This document shows, one piece after another, positions 1 to 8,895 of a stretch of DNA of 34,744 nt. The first letter of the stretch is position 1. Each line of letters opens with the position of its first letter. The translations under genes were made by a program, and so were the position numbers. Location of the stretch: contig JABJGH010000002.1 of assembly GCA_018662365.1 (NCBI GenBank), positions 1 to 34,744 on the forward strand. The letters are read 5' to 3'. A model generated the notes under the pieces. It was given only the letters and a program-made list of their open reading frames with translations. It ran no database searches and had not been told where the DNA came from. Source of the stretch: Chloroflexota bacterium (lineage in GTDB: Bacteria > Chloroflexota > Anaerolineae > Anaerolineales > UBA11579).

Positions 1-52
1 CATCTAGCTTAAAGGTCTTGCTAAATTTTCGATATTTTTTTCTTTTGCTCAT
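1..52 (-). CDS. Partial gene, probable IS3-type transposase OrfA N-terminus
   Basis: Read on the minus strand, an ATG at 52-50 preceded by a GGAG ribosome site (62-59) opens a frame of 17 codons that runs off the window. The peptide begins MSKRKKYRKFSKTFKLD. This basic start followed by a K/R-x-F-(S/T)-x-x-F-K pattern is typical of the helix-turn-helix N-terminus of IS3-family OrfA proteins, which bind the element's ends. Only this fragment is visible, so the assignment rests on one short motif plus the terminal-repeat-like sequence upstream. A different small basic protein remains possible. Confidence 0.45.
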   Translation of the reverse strand, partial: MSKRKKYRKFSKTFKLD

Positions 53-123
53 GTCTGTCTCCATTTTATTAGTTTACTGGATTTTCAGACATTTTTCGTC
101 TCCACTTTTTCGGGGGAATCCCA
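1..123 (-). mobile_element. End of a probable IS3-family insertion sequence
   Basis: The left edge of the window holds the 5' end of a minus-strand gene that resembles an IS3-type OrfA (see the partial CDS at 1-52). About 60 bp upstream of that start, near 95-123, read on the minus strand, lies a stretch with the core CCCCGAAAAAGTGGA. This resembles the terminal inverted repeats of many IS3-family elements, and the likely element end is the CA at 122-123. The rest of the element lies outside the window, so the matching repeat and any target duplication cannot be seen. Both the family and the exact boundary are inferred from resemblance. Confidence 0.45.
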
Positions 124-155
124 TTGCCCCCTTTATTGCTGATATCTATGATCGC

Positions 156-183
156 TTGACAATGAGTATTGAGAGGGTATGAT
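156..183 (+). promoter_or_regulatory. Sigma-70-type promoter of the tad operon
   Basis: TTGACA (156-161) and TATGAT (178-183) are separated by 16 bp. Transcription would start near 190, some 33 nt before the cpaB ATG, leaving room for the strong AGGAGG ribosome site at 212-217. The promoter lies just outside the IS-like end at 123. Confidence 0.75.
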
Positions 184-222
184 TAAATTGAAACTGAAAA
201 TTTTATTCTATTAGGAGGCATT

Positions 223-1395
223 ATGCGCCTTGGAAGAACGTTAATAATAATTGCAGTACTCTTGATCGTTGTTTTGGGATTGGTTTATCTTGCGACAACC
301 TTTTTTGGGATTGGTGGTGACAGTGTGGACACTGCAGCCACCGCTGCTGCGCAAACGCTTCGAACGGTGGTCGCCTTATCTCAACCTGCGTCAGCGGGGG
401 ATTTGATAACAACCGATATGCTCATCACGACAGAAATTCAGGCAAATGAATACAATGATTTAATGTTTATTGATAAAGCACAAATTGTTGGTTTATATGC
501 TCGGAGTAATTATGAGTTTGGTCAAATTTTATCTTCAACGATGATGCTTACTGACCCCACCCAACTTCTGGATGAACTTCATTCGGGACATGCGGCAATT
601 ATTCCCGCAGGAATGGTAGCAATTGAAATCCCCATTAGCAGATTCTCTGGAATGGCCTATGGGCTAACCCAAGGAGATCGGGTAAATGTGATCGGCACAA
701 TGTCCTTCGTCGATCTTGATACGCAATATCAAACAATATTGCCAAATTATTTAGCTGGTGTAGTTGCTCCAGGTGAAAATTTGATTGCAACTACGAACAC
801 TTCTGGTTTGGAAGATGGAGCCACAGTAAATACCCAGATCACTAGTGGGGAAGGTACCATCGATAATCTGGTGGCTCAAACGGCCTCAGGTGATCGAATT
901 TCTATAGAAGGCAGAGCAGAATTAGACACCTTATTAAATGTACCTATTTATATTGTGCCCTCCGAGCAAGGTCAAAGACCAAGATTTGTCAGCCAAACTG
1001 TCTTATTCAATCGTGTCATTCTCCATGTTGGGAATTTCCCTCTTTTAGATTCACAGGGGAACTTAATCCCACTGGATGATTTAGAACCAGTCGTGGAAGA
1101 GGTGCCCGAGGGAGAAGAACCACCGCCTCCTGAGGTCCCAGATCAACCAGATATTATTACCCTTGTCGTTACACCTCAAGAAGCGGTAACCTTGAATTAC
1201 ATGCTATATGCAGGTGTTGAGCTTACATTAGCCCTTCGCCCCCCAGGAGATGTAGATACTGCTCCGACCGATGCCGTAGATCTTCAATACATGATGAATG
1301 TGTACAGGATTCCATTACCTGCTCAATTACCCTATGGTTTTGAGCCCCCAAGCTATGAACTCAAAGAACCTGTATTGCTAAATGACATTCCCTAA
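223..1395 (+). CDS. cpaB: Tad pilus assembly protein CpaB (SAF domain)
   Basis: CpaB/RcpC proteins are membrane-anchored periplasmic or extracytoplasmic components of Tad (Flp) pilus machines, thought to gate or support the pilus channel. This 390-residue protein starts with one membrane segment (about residues 5-28). An SAF-like region follows at about 48-110, with the usual layout of a leading V-x-x-x-x-x-x-P-A-x-x-G-x-x-I-T segment. A second extracytoplasmic domain contains an acidic, proline-rich stretch near residues 285-308. The start is fixed by AGGAGG at 212-217. It is the first gene of a five-gene tad operon and is 38 bp upstream of tadZ. Sequence conservation in CpaB is low, so the call leans partly on synteny with cpaF, tadB and tadC. 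Confidence 0.87.
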   Translation: MRLGRTLIIIAVLLIVVLGLVYLATTFFGIGGDSVDTAATAAAQTLRTVVALSQPASAGDLITTDMLITTEIQANEYNDLMFIDKAQIVGLYARSNYEFGQILSSTMMLTDPTQLLDELHSGHAAIIPAGMVAIEIPISRFSGMAYGLTQGDRVNVIGTMSFVDLDTQYQTILPNYLAGVVAPGENLIATTNTSGLEDGATVNTQITSGEGTIDNLVAQTASGDRISIEGRAELDTLLNVPIYIVPSEQGQRPRFVSQTVLFNRVILHVGNFPLLDSQGNLIPLDDLEPVVEEVPEGEEPPPPEVPDQPDIITLVVTPQEAVTLNYMLYAGVELTLALRPPGDVDTAPTDAVDLQYMMNVYRIPLPAQLPYGFEPPSYELKEPVLLNDIP

Positions 1396-1433
1396 GCACT
1401 GGGGCACTATTAATATTAATTTGGAGTGATTGA

Positions 1434-2669
1434 ATGCCGGAAACAGAAAAAATTAGAGTTGTCATCGTTGATGATATCTCTGAAACCAGGGAAAACATTC
1501 GAAAACTTTTGCAGTTCGAATCAGATTTGGAAGTTGTAGGCGTAGCCCAAACTGGTGCGGAAGCTATTCAAGTCACCAGTGAAACCCGCCCAGATGTAGT
1601 ATTAATGGACATCAATATGCCCGACATGGATGGGATTGCCGCGACTGAAAAAATTCGTGCAAAATTACCCTCCACTCAGATCGTGATCTTCTCTGTACAA
1701 AGTGACCCAAATTACATGCGCCGCGCAATGTTGGTAGGTGCAAGAGATTTTCTAACAAAACCACCAGATGTAGATGAATTGACCGCTGCCATTCGTCGTG
1801 CCGGCGTAATGGCACAGAACGAAAAATTAAAAGAAGCGAACACACAGGCAGCTGTTCGGGCTGGGCATTCTTCCACCAGTGGAAGAAACTATGGAGATTC
1901 CGGCAAGATAATTCTTGTGTTTAGTCCAAAAGGGGGGAGTGGGTCTACAACCCTAACAACCAACCTTGGAGTTGCCCTACATTCTGAAGAAACTCCCGTT
2001 GTAGTAGTGGATGGAAAGTTGCAATTTGGAGATCTGTCTTTCTTTTATAACCAACAAGGACCAAACAATGTCACCGATCTAGCCCCTAGAGGGAATGAAT
2101 TAGATCACCAGGTGGTTGAGGAAGTTTTGGTTGTACATGAATCTTCCGGCGTTAGTATCCTTTCTGCCCCTCCTCAACTTGAGCGTTCTGAAGAGGTTTC
2201 TGGTGTGGAATTCTCGCAGATCCTAAAATATTTAAGAAGAATGTTTTCGTACATCATCATTGATACCGGGTCAAATTTGGATGAGGTCACCCTCGCAGGA
2301 ATTGACATCGCAGATCTAATTGTTTTGATCACCACCCAAGATATTCCGGCCATTAAAAATGTTCGCCTATTTATGAATCTTACAGATTTACTAGGTGTTG
2401 ACCGTAACCAGATCTTATTCTTGCTAAATAAGTTTGATAAAAGAAGAAGTATCAATGCCGATAGAATTGGAGATATCACCAAACAAACTGTGATGGGAAC
2501 GATTCCTGTAGATGAAAAATTTGTCATTCCTGCAATGGATCGTGGTATTCCATTTATTATTGAAAATCCGAGTAATTCTGTTTCTAAGGCGGTTTTCAAA
2601 TTCGCGGAAGTGTTGAAAGAAAGAATTGCTGAAAACGATCAAGTCGAGGAATTTGAGCTTGAAAACTAG
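1434..2669 (+). CDS. cpaE: TadZ/CpaE: receiver domain fused to MinD-like ATPase
   Basis: TadZ/CpaE proteins place the Tad secretion machine at a cell site. The N-terminal part (about residues 5-125) is a complete-looking response-regulator receiver domain: an acidic pair after the first strand (V-D-D), a phospho-acceptor aspartate in V-L-M-D-I-N-M-P, and the conserved lysine in F-L-T-K-P. The C-terminal part (about 155-400) is a ParA/MinD-type ATPase whose deviant Walker A reads KGGSGSTT, with serine where most MinD proteins have the second lysine, as is common in CpaE. GGAG precedes the ATG. It sits between cpaB and cpaF. Because the receiver residues are intact, phosphorylation-controlled pilus placement is possible, though no partner kinase is in the window. 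Confidence 0.9.
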   Translation: MPETEKIRVVIVDDISETRENIRKLLQFESDLEVVGVAQTGAEAIQVTSETRPDVVLMDINMPDMDGIAATEKIRAKLPSTQIVIFSVQSDPNYMRRAMLVGARDFLTKPPDVDELTAAIRRAGVMAQNEKLKEANTQAAVRAGHSSTSGRNYGDSGKIILVFSPKGGSGSTTLTTNLGVALHSEETPVVVVDGKLQFGDLSFFYNQQGPNNVTDLAPRGNELDHQVVEEVLVVHESSGVSILSAPPQLERSEEVSGVEFSQILKYLRRMFSYIIIDTGSNLDEVTLAGIDIADLIVLITTQDIPAIKNVRLFMNLTDLLGVDRNQILFLLNKFDKRRSINADRIGDITKQTVMGTIPVDEKFVIPAMDRGIPFIIENPSNSVSKAVFKFAEVLKERIAENDQVEEFELEN

Positions 2670-2743
2670 ATTTGTTCCTAAAATAATTATGCAAGGAAAA
2701 TATCAACTAATTTCCCAGAGAAGTTAGTTAGGAGTTGTAATTT

Positions 2744-4159
2744 ATGTCTTTGCTAAAAAGATTAGAAAAGGGGCAAGGAAAAGATAAAGACCCCGCAAGT
2801 GGGCAGCCTGAGGCAGCGGGAGACGGAAACGGTCCCTCAAAGTTTTCTGGCATACCCTCACGCAGAGGTGGAGGAAAAGGACCCGAGGGACAAAAAGATA
2901 CCTATTTTGATCTCAAAAAACGAGTCCAAAATCGCCTTCTGGCTGAGATGGACCCCGCCATGGATGTTACCAGGGTGGATGAGGTTAGAAATACGATTCA
3001 AGAATTATTTGAACAAATATTATCTGAAGAAAGTATTATTCTCTCGCGGCCTGAAAGGAATCGCCTATTTGAACAAATTGTTGCCGAGATTATCGGTTTT
3101 GGACCATTGCAACCCCTTCTTGAAGATGATTCGATCACGGAAATAATGGTAAATGGTGCAAAAAATATTTACGTGGAACGTAAGGGTAAATTGACCCGGG
3201 TACCGATCACCTTTGAAAGTGATGAACATGTGATGCGCATCATCGATCGAATTGTTGCCCCATTAGGGCGAAGAATTGATGAGACCAGCCCATATGTAGA
3301 TGCTCGGCTACCTGATGGCTCCCGTGTAAATGCGGTCATTCCTCCAATTTCATTGATTGGTCCAACCATCACCATTCGTTTGTTTGCTACGGTCCCCATC
3401 ACAGTTCAACAAATGATTGAATTTGGTTCGATCTCTCCTGAGGCGATGCAATTCCTCAAAGCGTGTGTAGAAGCTCGATTGAATATTGTTGTTTCAGGCG
3501 GAACGGGTTCGGGTAAAACAACACTTTTAAATATTCTATCTGGTTTCATTCCGCCAGATGAACGCATTGTGACTATCGAAAATGCGGCTGAACTACAATT
3601 GCGCCAGGAACATGTGGTTACCTTAGAGTCCCGCCCTGCCAACATCGAAGGCCAGGGTGAAATCACCATCCAAAATTTGGTAGTGAACTCCTTGAGAATG
3701 CGACCCGACCGTATCGTCGTCGGGGAAATTCGAGATGGGGCTGCTTTAGACATGCTCCAGGCGATGAACACGGGCCATGATGGTTCCATGACTACAGCTC
3801 ACTCGAATAGCCCTCGAGATACAGTTGCCCGTATTGAAACAATGACTCTCATGGCTGGTTTTGATCTTCCTGTGAGGGCGATCAGAGAACAAATATCCTC
3901 AGCAGTCGATATTATCGTGCATGCTGAACGTCTCCAAGATGGTTCTCGAAAAACTGTAAGTATTACAGAAGTTTCTGGGATGGAAGGGGATGTAGTCGTA
4001 TTAACAGACCTATTTATATTTGAGCAAACCGGATATGAATCTGAGGAAGTGATTGGTCGGCTCCGTCCTACGGGATTAAGACCCAAATTTATGAGCAAAC
4101 TTGAAGCTGCCGGCATTCATCTTTCTCCCCAAATTTTCGGTATTGGAAGTAGAAGATAA
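2744..4159 (+). CDS. cpaF: CpaF/TadA secretion ATPase of the Tad pilus
   Basis: This is the cytoplasmic hexameric ATPase that powers pilus assembly through TadB and TadC. The 471-residue protein has a low-complexity Gly/Lys-rich N-terminal tail (about 1-55), a CpaF-type N-terminal domain, and then the GspE/VirB11 ATPase core. The Walker A is GGTGSGKTT at about residues 252-260. The Asp/Walker B region reads V-G-E-I-R-D-G near 328, followed by the histidine box [14 protein letters not shown]. Length and motif order match the family. It follows tadZ by 74 bp and precedes tadB by 23 bp, within one operon. Confidence 0.95.
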   Translation: MSLLKRLEKGQGKDKDPASGQPEAAGDGNGPSKFSGIPSRRGGGKGPEGQKDTYFDLKKRVQNRLLAEMDPAMDVTRVDEVRNTIQELFEQILSEESIILSRPERNRLFEQIVAEIIGFGPLQPLLEDDSITEIMVNGAKNIYVERKGKLTRVPITFESDEHVMRIIDRIVAPLGRRIDETSPYVDARLPDGSRVNAVIPPISLIGPTITIRLFATVPITVQQMIEFGSISPEAMQFLKACVEARLNIVVSGGTGSGKTTLLNILSGFIPPDERIVTIENAAELQLRQEHVVTLESRPANIEGQGEITIQNLVVNSLRMRPDRIVVGEIRDGAALDMLQAMNTGHDGSMTTAHSNSPRDTVARIETMTLMAGFDLPVRAIREQISSAVDIIVHAERLQDGSRKTVSITEVSGMEGDVVVLTDLFIFEQTGYESEEVIGRLRPTGLRPKFMSKLEAAGIHLSPQIFGIGSRR

Positions 4160-4182
4160 TTATTCTCTTGAGGTGTGTGTAG

Positions 4183-5181
4183 ATGCCTTCAATCATCCTC
4201 TGGGTTGGTGTTGGTTTAATACTAATATTATTGGTCATCGGTTCGATTGTAACTTTTTCAAGTGAAAAAGACCTTGTTGAAGATCGCATCGAAACCTATT
4301 TAGAGCTTAAAGAGTCTGAACTGGAGTTTGGCCCTCCTAGTGATGTAGAGCAAGAAAAAACCTCCCCGCTGACGGAACTATTAAACCGAATGGTTTCCGG
4401 TACAAGTTTCTCCGATCGTATATCTGCAGAACTTGCCAAAGCTGATTTGAAATTAAAAGTAGGAGAATATGTCATTCTTCTTCTGGGCTCCATTGCAGGA
4501 ACCGGGTTTGTAGGATATGTCATTTTTGGGGGAGGACCTTCCGGCGGGCTAATTGCTTATGCTTTCCTTTTTCTAGGCTTACTTATCGGATACTTTATTC
4601 CGATGAGGGTAGTTAAAGGTCTACAAAAGAAACGGCTCAAAAAATTTAGTGATCAATTACCAGAGATGATCAATCTCATGGTCAATGGATTGCGTGCGGG
4701 TTATTCAACAATGCAGGCCATGGAAGCAATTAGTAAAGAGATGCCGCCCCCAATTAACGATGAATTCCGTCGGGTAGTCCAAGAAATGCAACTAGGCATC
4801 CCCATGGTTCGTGCATTGGCTAATCTGTTACGCCGTATTCCCAGCCCTGATCTTGACCTAATGATCACCGCGATCAATGTGCAAAGGGAAGTCGGTGGTA
4901 ATTTGGCAGAGATACTTGAGATTATTTCACATACCATTCGAGAAAGACTTCGAATTAAACGTGAAATTATTGCCATCACAGCCCAAGTATCTTATTCAGG
5001 GCGATTTCTATCATTCCTCCCTATTATTCTTTCTGGAATTTTATGGGTGATCAACCGGGAGTATATGATGCAGTTCTTCTTAGAACCCATTGCCTGTGGT
5101 GTGGGGATGCTTTCTTGTGGTGCCATTAATATTGTGCTTGGTTATTTTGCAATGGAAAGAATTGCAGACATTGAAATATAA
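4183..5181 (+). CDS. tadB: Tad pilus inner-membrane platform protein TadB
   Basis: TadB is one of two related membrane platform proteins (type II secretion F domain) that couple the CpaF ATPase to pilus growth. The 332 residues show an N-terminal membrane helix (about 4-24), a pair of helices near 88-145, the cytoplasmic F domain (about 150-280, with the typical Q-L-P-E-M-I-N-L-M-V-N-G-L-R-A-G-Y-S segment), and two C-terminal helices. The ATG follows GAGGTGTGTGTAG. It is directly downstream of cpaF and 21 bp before tadC. Confidence 0.92.
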   Translation: MPSIILWVGVGLILILLVIGSIVTFSSEKDLVEDRIETYLELKESELEFGPPSDVEQEKTSPLTELLNRMVSGTSFSDRISAELAKADLKLKVGEYVILLLGSIAGTGFVGYVIFGGGPSGGLIAYAFLFLGLLIGYFIPMRVVKGLQKKRLKKFSDQLPEMINLMVNGLRAGYSTMQAMEAISKEMPPPINDEFRRVVQEMQLGIPMVRALANLLRRIPSPDLDLMITAINVQREVGGNLAEILEIISHTIRERLRIKREIIAITAQVSYSGRFLSFLPIILSGILWVINREYMMQFFLEPIACGVGMLSCGAINIVLGYFAMERIADIEI

Positions 5182-5202
5182 CGATGAAGGACAGGTATTA
5201 AA

Positions 5203-6156
5203 ATGTTTAATCCATTAATCATCATCTTATTTTTAATAATATTTGGAATCGCTGGATTTCTGATTTATATTGGGTTGCGCCAGGATAAGAATGTAGATCC
5301 ATTAGAAGAGCGACTTGCAGAATTTGCCGCCCGGGGGGATGCGGTTAGTCTGGAAGAGATTGAGTTATCTCAATCTTTCATGGAACGAATTATCATTCCA
5401 TTCGCCACCCGATTAGGCAATTTCACCTTGCGTTTTACCCCTCAAAAGGCCTTAAATGAGATCGAGGTGAAACTTGAGCGTGCGGGCAACCCAACCGGAA
5501 TAAATTCAACCACATTTTTTGCTTCAAGATTCATCGTCGCAATCCTCATAGCATTTATTATGATCATCGTTTTTATTTACGCGCCAAACCAATCCGTTTT
5601 TTCTCTCCAAAATATGGGGCTGATCCTTCTTTTTTCCCTAATCGGTTTTTCAATCCCAAATCTATTGCTCCAAAGTAAGATCAATCGTCGTCAAAAAGAA
5701 GTGCGAAAAGCCCTTCCCGACGCTCTTGACCTGCTCACAATTTGTGTGGAAGCTGGCTTGGGTTTTGAAGCATCAATGAAGAAAATTCAAGAAAAATGGG
5801 AGCACGAATTGGCCTTATCTTTTGGCCGCGCACTGCAGGAAATTCAGTTAGGAAAAATTAGGCGGGAAGCATTACGGGATATGGCAGACCGGGTTGGCAT
5901 CATTGAGTTAGATAGTTTTGTTGCCGCGGTGATCCAAAGTGAGCAACTGGGTGTAAGTATGTCCAAAATTCTTCGCATTCAGTCAGACGATATGCGTACA
6001 CGCCGCCGACAGGCTGCTGAAGCTGAAGCCCAAAAAGCCCCCGTCAAAATGCTTTTCCCGATGGCATTATTGATCTTCCCCACGATTATGTTGATTTTAT
6101 TAGGTCCAGCCGCGTTATTATTAATGCGTTCGGCTTTGGGTGACATTTTATTCTAG
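5203..6156 (+). CDS. tadC: Tad pilus inner-membrane platform protein TadC
   Basis: This is the second platform protein of the Tad machine, paired with TadB. At 317 residues it shows an N-terminal membrane helix (about 5-22), a pair of helices around 105-150, and an F domain with the TadC-type signature A-L-P-D-A-L-D-L-L-T-I-C-V-E-A-G-L-G-F. It also has the K-A-P-V-K-M-L-F-P-M-A-L-L-I-F-P motif before the last membrane segments. It is the last recognisable tad gene; comF follows after 48 bp and may be read through. Confidence 0.92.
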   Translation: MFNPLIIILFLIIFGIAGFLIYIGLRQDKNVDPLEERLAEFAARGDAVSLEEIELSQSFMERIIIPFATRLGNFTLRFTPQKALNEIEVKLERAGNPTGINSTTFFASRFIVAILIAFIMIIVFIYAPNQSVFSLQNMGLILLFSLIGFSIPNLLLQSKINRRQKEVRKALPDALDLLTICVEAGLGFEASMKKIQEKWEHELALSFGRALQEIQLGKIRREALRDMADRVGIIELDSFVAAVIQSEQLGVSMSKILRIQSDDMRTRRRQAAEAEAQKAPVKMLFPMALLIFPTIMLILLGPAALLLMRSALGDILF

Positions 6157-6204
6157 CTCTAACATAATTCAAGATTAGATATTTCCCTCCGGGTTGGTGT
6201 AGAA

Positions 6205-6924
6205 ATGACCCGTTTTTTCAATATTACCCATAAACTATTTTCAGGCTTAGATTTATTGTTTCCTCCAAATTGCGCGGGTTGTAAAAACCCGGGGCATCGT
6301 TGGTGTCCAGATTGCGAGGAGAATACCCCAAAGATAACTGAAAATATTTGTTTGCATTGCGGCCTTCCTCATACAAATTCCGGTCAATGTATGAGCTGCC
6401 GAAATAATCCCCCTTCCTATACGGCTGCCCGAGCTTGGGGATTCCATACGGGTCCTCTTCGAAAGGCCGTTCACCAATTAAAATACCAGCGCGATATTGC
6501 ATTAGGGGAGAAACTGGCAGAGTATTTAGAAAAATTGTTGAGCAATCAAAATTGGAAAATTGATCTGATTCTACCAATTCCTTTAGCAAAAAGAAGAATG
6601 AAAAAGAGAGGCTATAACCAAGCTGTGCTTTTGGCATACCCCTTAGCCCACTACCTCGATCTAGAATATTCTTCAAAAGCCCTCATTAGAAACCGAGAAA
6701 CACGAACTCAAATTGGTCTCAATCGGTATGAAAGGAGAGAAAATGTAAAAAATGCATTTGCCCCTAACTCAAATATGGTGAAAGAGAAAAATATTTTATT
6801 AGTGGATGACGTCATCACCACTGGAGCAACCTTGGATTCTGCTTCAAAGTCTTTGTTGGCTGCAGGTGCAAATTCGGTTTATGCAGCCACTCTGGCAAGA
6901 GCGGCGAGTTTGTTACAGAAGTAA
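6205..6924 (+). CDS. comF: ComF-family phosphoribosyltransferase-like protein
   Basis: ComF proteins are linked to DNA uptake in competent bacteria, with a zinc finger and a phosphoribosyltransferase fold; the reaction is not well defined. In this 239-residue protein the N-terminus carries cysteine pairs at 23/26, 34/37, 49/52 and 62/65, suited to bind zinc. The C-terminal half has the PRPP loop ILLVDDVITTGAT (197-209). A preceding basic region I-P-L-A-K-R-R-M-K-K-R-G-Y-N-Q is characteristic of ComF. No strong ribosome site precedes the ATG, which may reflect coupling to tadC 48 bp upstream. Its place beside a Tad pilus operon fits a surface-filament or DNA-uptake setting, but that link is an inference. 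Confidence 0.88.
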   Translation: MTRFFNITHKLFSGLDLLFPPNCAGCKNPGHRWCPDCEENTPKITENICLHCGLPHTNSGQCMSCRNNPPSYTAARAWGFHTGPLRKAVHQLKYQRDIALGEKLAEYLEKLLSNQNWKIDLILPIPLAKRRMKKRGYNQAVLLAYPLAHYLDLEYSSKALIRNRETRTQIGLNRYERRENVKNAFAPNSNMVKEKNILLVDDVITTGATLDSASKSLLAAGANSVYAATLARAASLLQK

Positions 6925-6967
6925 TTTCTGGTACTATTAAATTAACCAAATAAAAGTGAGGTTTATT

Positions 6968-7534
6968 ATGACAATCCAAATTGATATTAAAGCTCGGGAA
7001 ATGGAAGTTAATGATCGACTAAACGATTACGTAGTATCTAAAGCTGAAAAACTTGAACGATATCTTGATGGTATCACCAAAGCAACGATTGAGCTCACCT
7101 ACGTAAAATCTGCTCGCCAAGTATCAGATCGTCAGAATGTGGAAATAACCGTGAGTGGAAAAGGATTTGTGCTGAGATCAGAAGAACGAAGCGATGACAT
7201 ATATGTGGCTTTTGATTCTGCATTAGAAAAACTACATCGTAGAATTGAAAAATTTAAGGGAAAGAGAAATAGAAAACGGGGAGATGGCCTTACAGTTGCA
7301 GAATCGGTTTATGAATCGTTTGAACCAATGGATGAAGAGGCAGAAGAACCGGTAATTATTCGTAGAAAAAAATTCACGTTGATCCCAATGGATGAATATG
7401 AAGCAATCTTGCAGGGGGATCTGACGGGCCATGAGGATTTCTTTGTGTTTTACAATATGAATACAGATTCGGTGAACGTATTATATAAACGTCGCGATGG
7501 CAACTATGGCTTGATCGAAACCGAAATAGGCTAA
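6968..7534 (+). CDS. hpf: Long-form ribosome hibernation promoting factor
   Basis: HPF binds the 30S decoding centre and pairs ribosomes into inactive 100S dimers in starved cells. The 188-residue product has the S30AE/RaiA domain (about 1-100, with I-x-A-R-x-M-E-V-N and the basic helix ending K-L-H-R-R-I-E-K-F-K-G-K). A basic, acidic linker joins it to the C-terminal dimerisation domain (about 130-188: V-I-I-R-R-K-K-F ending in N-Y-G-L-I-E-T). This is the long form found in most non-enteric bacteria. I start it at the ATG 6968, which has GTGAGG 7 nt ahead, rather than at the GTG 6956, which is itself part of that ribosome site. A terminator follows directly. Confidence 0.93.
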   Translation: MTIQIDIKAREMEVNDRLNDYVVSKAEKLERYLDGITKATIELTYVKSARQVSDRQNVEITVSGKGFVLRSEERSDDIYVAFDSALEKLHRRIEKFKGKRNRKRGDGLTVAESVYESFEPMDEEAEEPVIIRRKKFTLIPMDEYEAILQGDLTGHEDFFVFYNMNTDSVNVLYKRRDGNYGLIETEIG

Positions 7535-7551
7535 ATATCAAATAATAATCC

Positions 7552-7588
7552 AAACTGGCACCTTTAGGAATATAGGTGCCAGTTTTTT
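7552..7588 (+). terminator. Rho-independent terminator after hpf
   Basis: A 12-bp perfect stem (7552-7563 with 7574-7585, arm AAACTGGCACCT) encloses a 10-nt loop and runs into six Ts starting at 7583. It lies 17 bp beyond the hpf stop. Confidence 0.9.
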
Positions 7589-7642
7589 ATTAACCTACAA
7601 CATTGCGTTTTTATTCCACCAGATCAATATTTTTATGCCTCG

Positions 7643-7671
7643 TTGACGACTAACTTCAAAAGGTTTACACT
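7643..7671 (+). promoter_or_regulatory. Promoter of folE
   Basis: TTGACG (7643-7648) and TACACT (7666-7671) are 17 bp apart, directly after the hpf terminator. Transcription would start near 7678, about 36 nt before the folE ATG. Confidence 0.6.
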
Positions 7672-7713
7672 TATTGCAGAATTTGGTGAAAACCATTCAG
7701 GAGCCCAATATCG

Positions 7714-8346
7714 ATGAGCAATGAAGAAAAGGTCTATAAGATCGCAAATCTATTAACTGAGTCAGATTTTGATGAAACTAGAATTCAAAATGCTGTACAA
7801 GAAATTCTGATTGCAACCGGAGAAAATCCTCAGCGTCAAGGTCTTGAACGCACCCCTGAAAGAGTCTCAGAAATGTATAAGGAACTTCTTGCAGGGTATC
7901 GCACAGACCCCTATGAATTATTGAAATCTTCCGTTTTTGAAGAAGATTATGATGAGATGGTTCTAGTCCGGGATATCGAATTTTATAGTATTTGTGAACA
8001 TCATATGATCCCCTTCATTGGTCGTGTGCATGTCGCCTATATCGCCGATGGGCGAGTAATCGGTTTATCTCAAATTCCAAAGATCGTTGATATGTTTGCC
8101 CGAAGATTGCAAGTTCAGGAACGAATGACTCGACAAATTGCTGACCTATTGGCTGCCTTATTAGAACCAAAAGGTGTTGGGGTGGTGGTCGAAGCGCTCC
8201 ATTTATGTTCAATGATGCGCGGTGTGAAAAAGCAAAAAGCACGCATGACCACTACAGCTCTCACAGGCCTTTTCCGCAGCCAACAAGCCACCCGGCAGGA
8301 ATTTATGGAAAGTATTTCCCGTGGAGCAGACGCATTGAGTGTTTAA
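7714..8346 (+). CDS. folE: GTP cyclohydrolase I (FolE, type IA)
   Basis: FolE converts GTP to 7,8-dihydroneopterin triphosphate, the first step of folate (and pterin) synthesis. The 210-residue protein shows the zinc-binding and catalytic motifs of the IA enzymes: S-I-C-E-H-H-M-I-P-F near residue 95, G-L-S-Q-I-P-K-I-V near 117, and H-L-C-S-M-M-R-G-V near 167, the second zinc cysteine. Length is normal. A CAGGAG ribosome site lies at 7698-7703. It converges with the folB/folK/pteridine-reductase operon on the other strand, so four folate or pterin genes meet at one terminator. Confidence 0.96.
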   Translation: MSNEEKVYKIANLLTESDFDETRIQNAVQEILIATGENPQRQGLERTPERVSEMYKELLAGYRTDPYELLKSSVFEEDYDEMVLVRDIEFYSICEHHMIPFIGRVHVAYIADGRVIGLSQIPKIVDMFARRLQVQERMTRQIADLLAALLEPKGVGVVVEALHLCSMMRGVKKQKARMTTTALTGLFRSQQATRQEFMESISRGADALSV

Positions 8347-8357
8347 GCAAGATGTAT

Positions 8358-8389
8358 AAAAAAGACCCGATAGAATATCGGGTCTTTTT
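8358..8389. terminator. Bidirectional terminator between folE and folK
   Basis: A stem of GACCCGAT (8364-8371) and ATCGGGTC (8377-8384) with a 5-nt loop is flanked by an A run (8358-8363) and a T run (from 8385). It can therefore end transcripts from both convergent folate operons. Confidence 0.88.
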
Positions 8390-8406
8390 ATTTTTTTAAG
8401 TTGGAA

Positions 8407-8895
8407 TTAACCTTTTAATTCCACTCCGGTAATACTATTTTTTTCCTGTAATTGGCGAGCAATCTCAGCGATCATGATGCGACTTTCGGGGTGCGTATAA
8501 TTTGGCCAAATTTCAGCCAAAGGAACCGCCATATGCACCTGTTCCCATAATTCATCCTCCATCAATTGATCCTCGTAGATCAGAATATCCAAATCAATCG
8601 TTCTTGGTGAGTTTTTATCTGAGGTTCTTACACGACCCATTTTTTCTTCAAGTGGACGCAGAATTTCACTTTTAATAATTGCTATGTCTTTATTAGTTTG
8701 TATAGCCGCCATCGCATTCAGAAAATCAGGACCATCTGATCCCACCGCTTTGGTCTGCCATATAGATGAACAGGATTCCAAATCCCCGAATTCCTCTTTG
8801 AGAGCGTTTAACGCCAATGGAATATTAATTTCTGGAGAAATATTAGATCCCAGGGCAATGATTACTTTTTTGCTATTCTTCTCTGCTTCGCTCAA
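8407..8895 (-). CDS. folK: 2-amino-4-hydroxy-6-hydroxymethyldihydropteridine pyrophosphokinase
   Basis: HPPK transfers pyrophosphate from ATP to 6-hydroxymethyl-dihydropterin, the step before dihydropteroate synthase. The 162-residue protein has the HPPK start I-A-L-G-S-N-I near residue 14 and the signature P-R-T-I-D-L-D-I-L-I-Y, which supplies the two magnesium-binding aspartates. Its start at 8895 overlaps the 3' end of folB by 23 bp, so translation is probably coupled. It is the last gene of the minus-strand operon. Confidence 0.94.
   Translation of the reverse strand: MSEAEKNSKKVIIALGSNISPEINIPLALNALKEEFGDLESCSSIWQTKAVGSDGPDFLNAMAAIQTNKDIAIIKSEILRPLEEKMGRVRTSDKNSPRTIDLDILIYEDQLMEDELWEQVHMAVPLAEIWPNYTHPESRIMIAEIARQLQEKNSITGVELKG

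Noticed and set aside
221-412. A minus-strand frame with a C-x-x-C-H-H cluster opposite cpaB
   Set aside because: It lies wholly opposite the 5' end of a well-supported gene, has no ribosome site or relatives I recognise, and is best seen as a chance frame.
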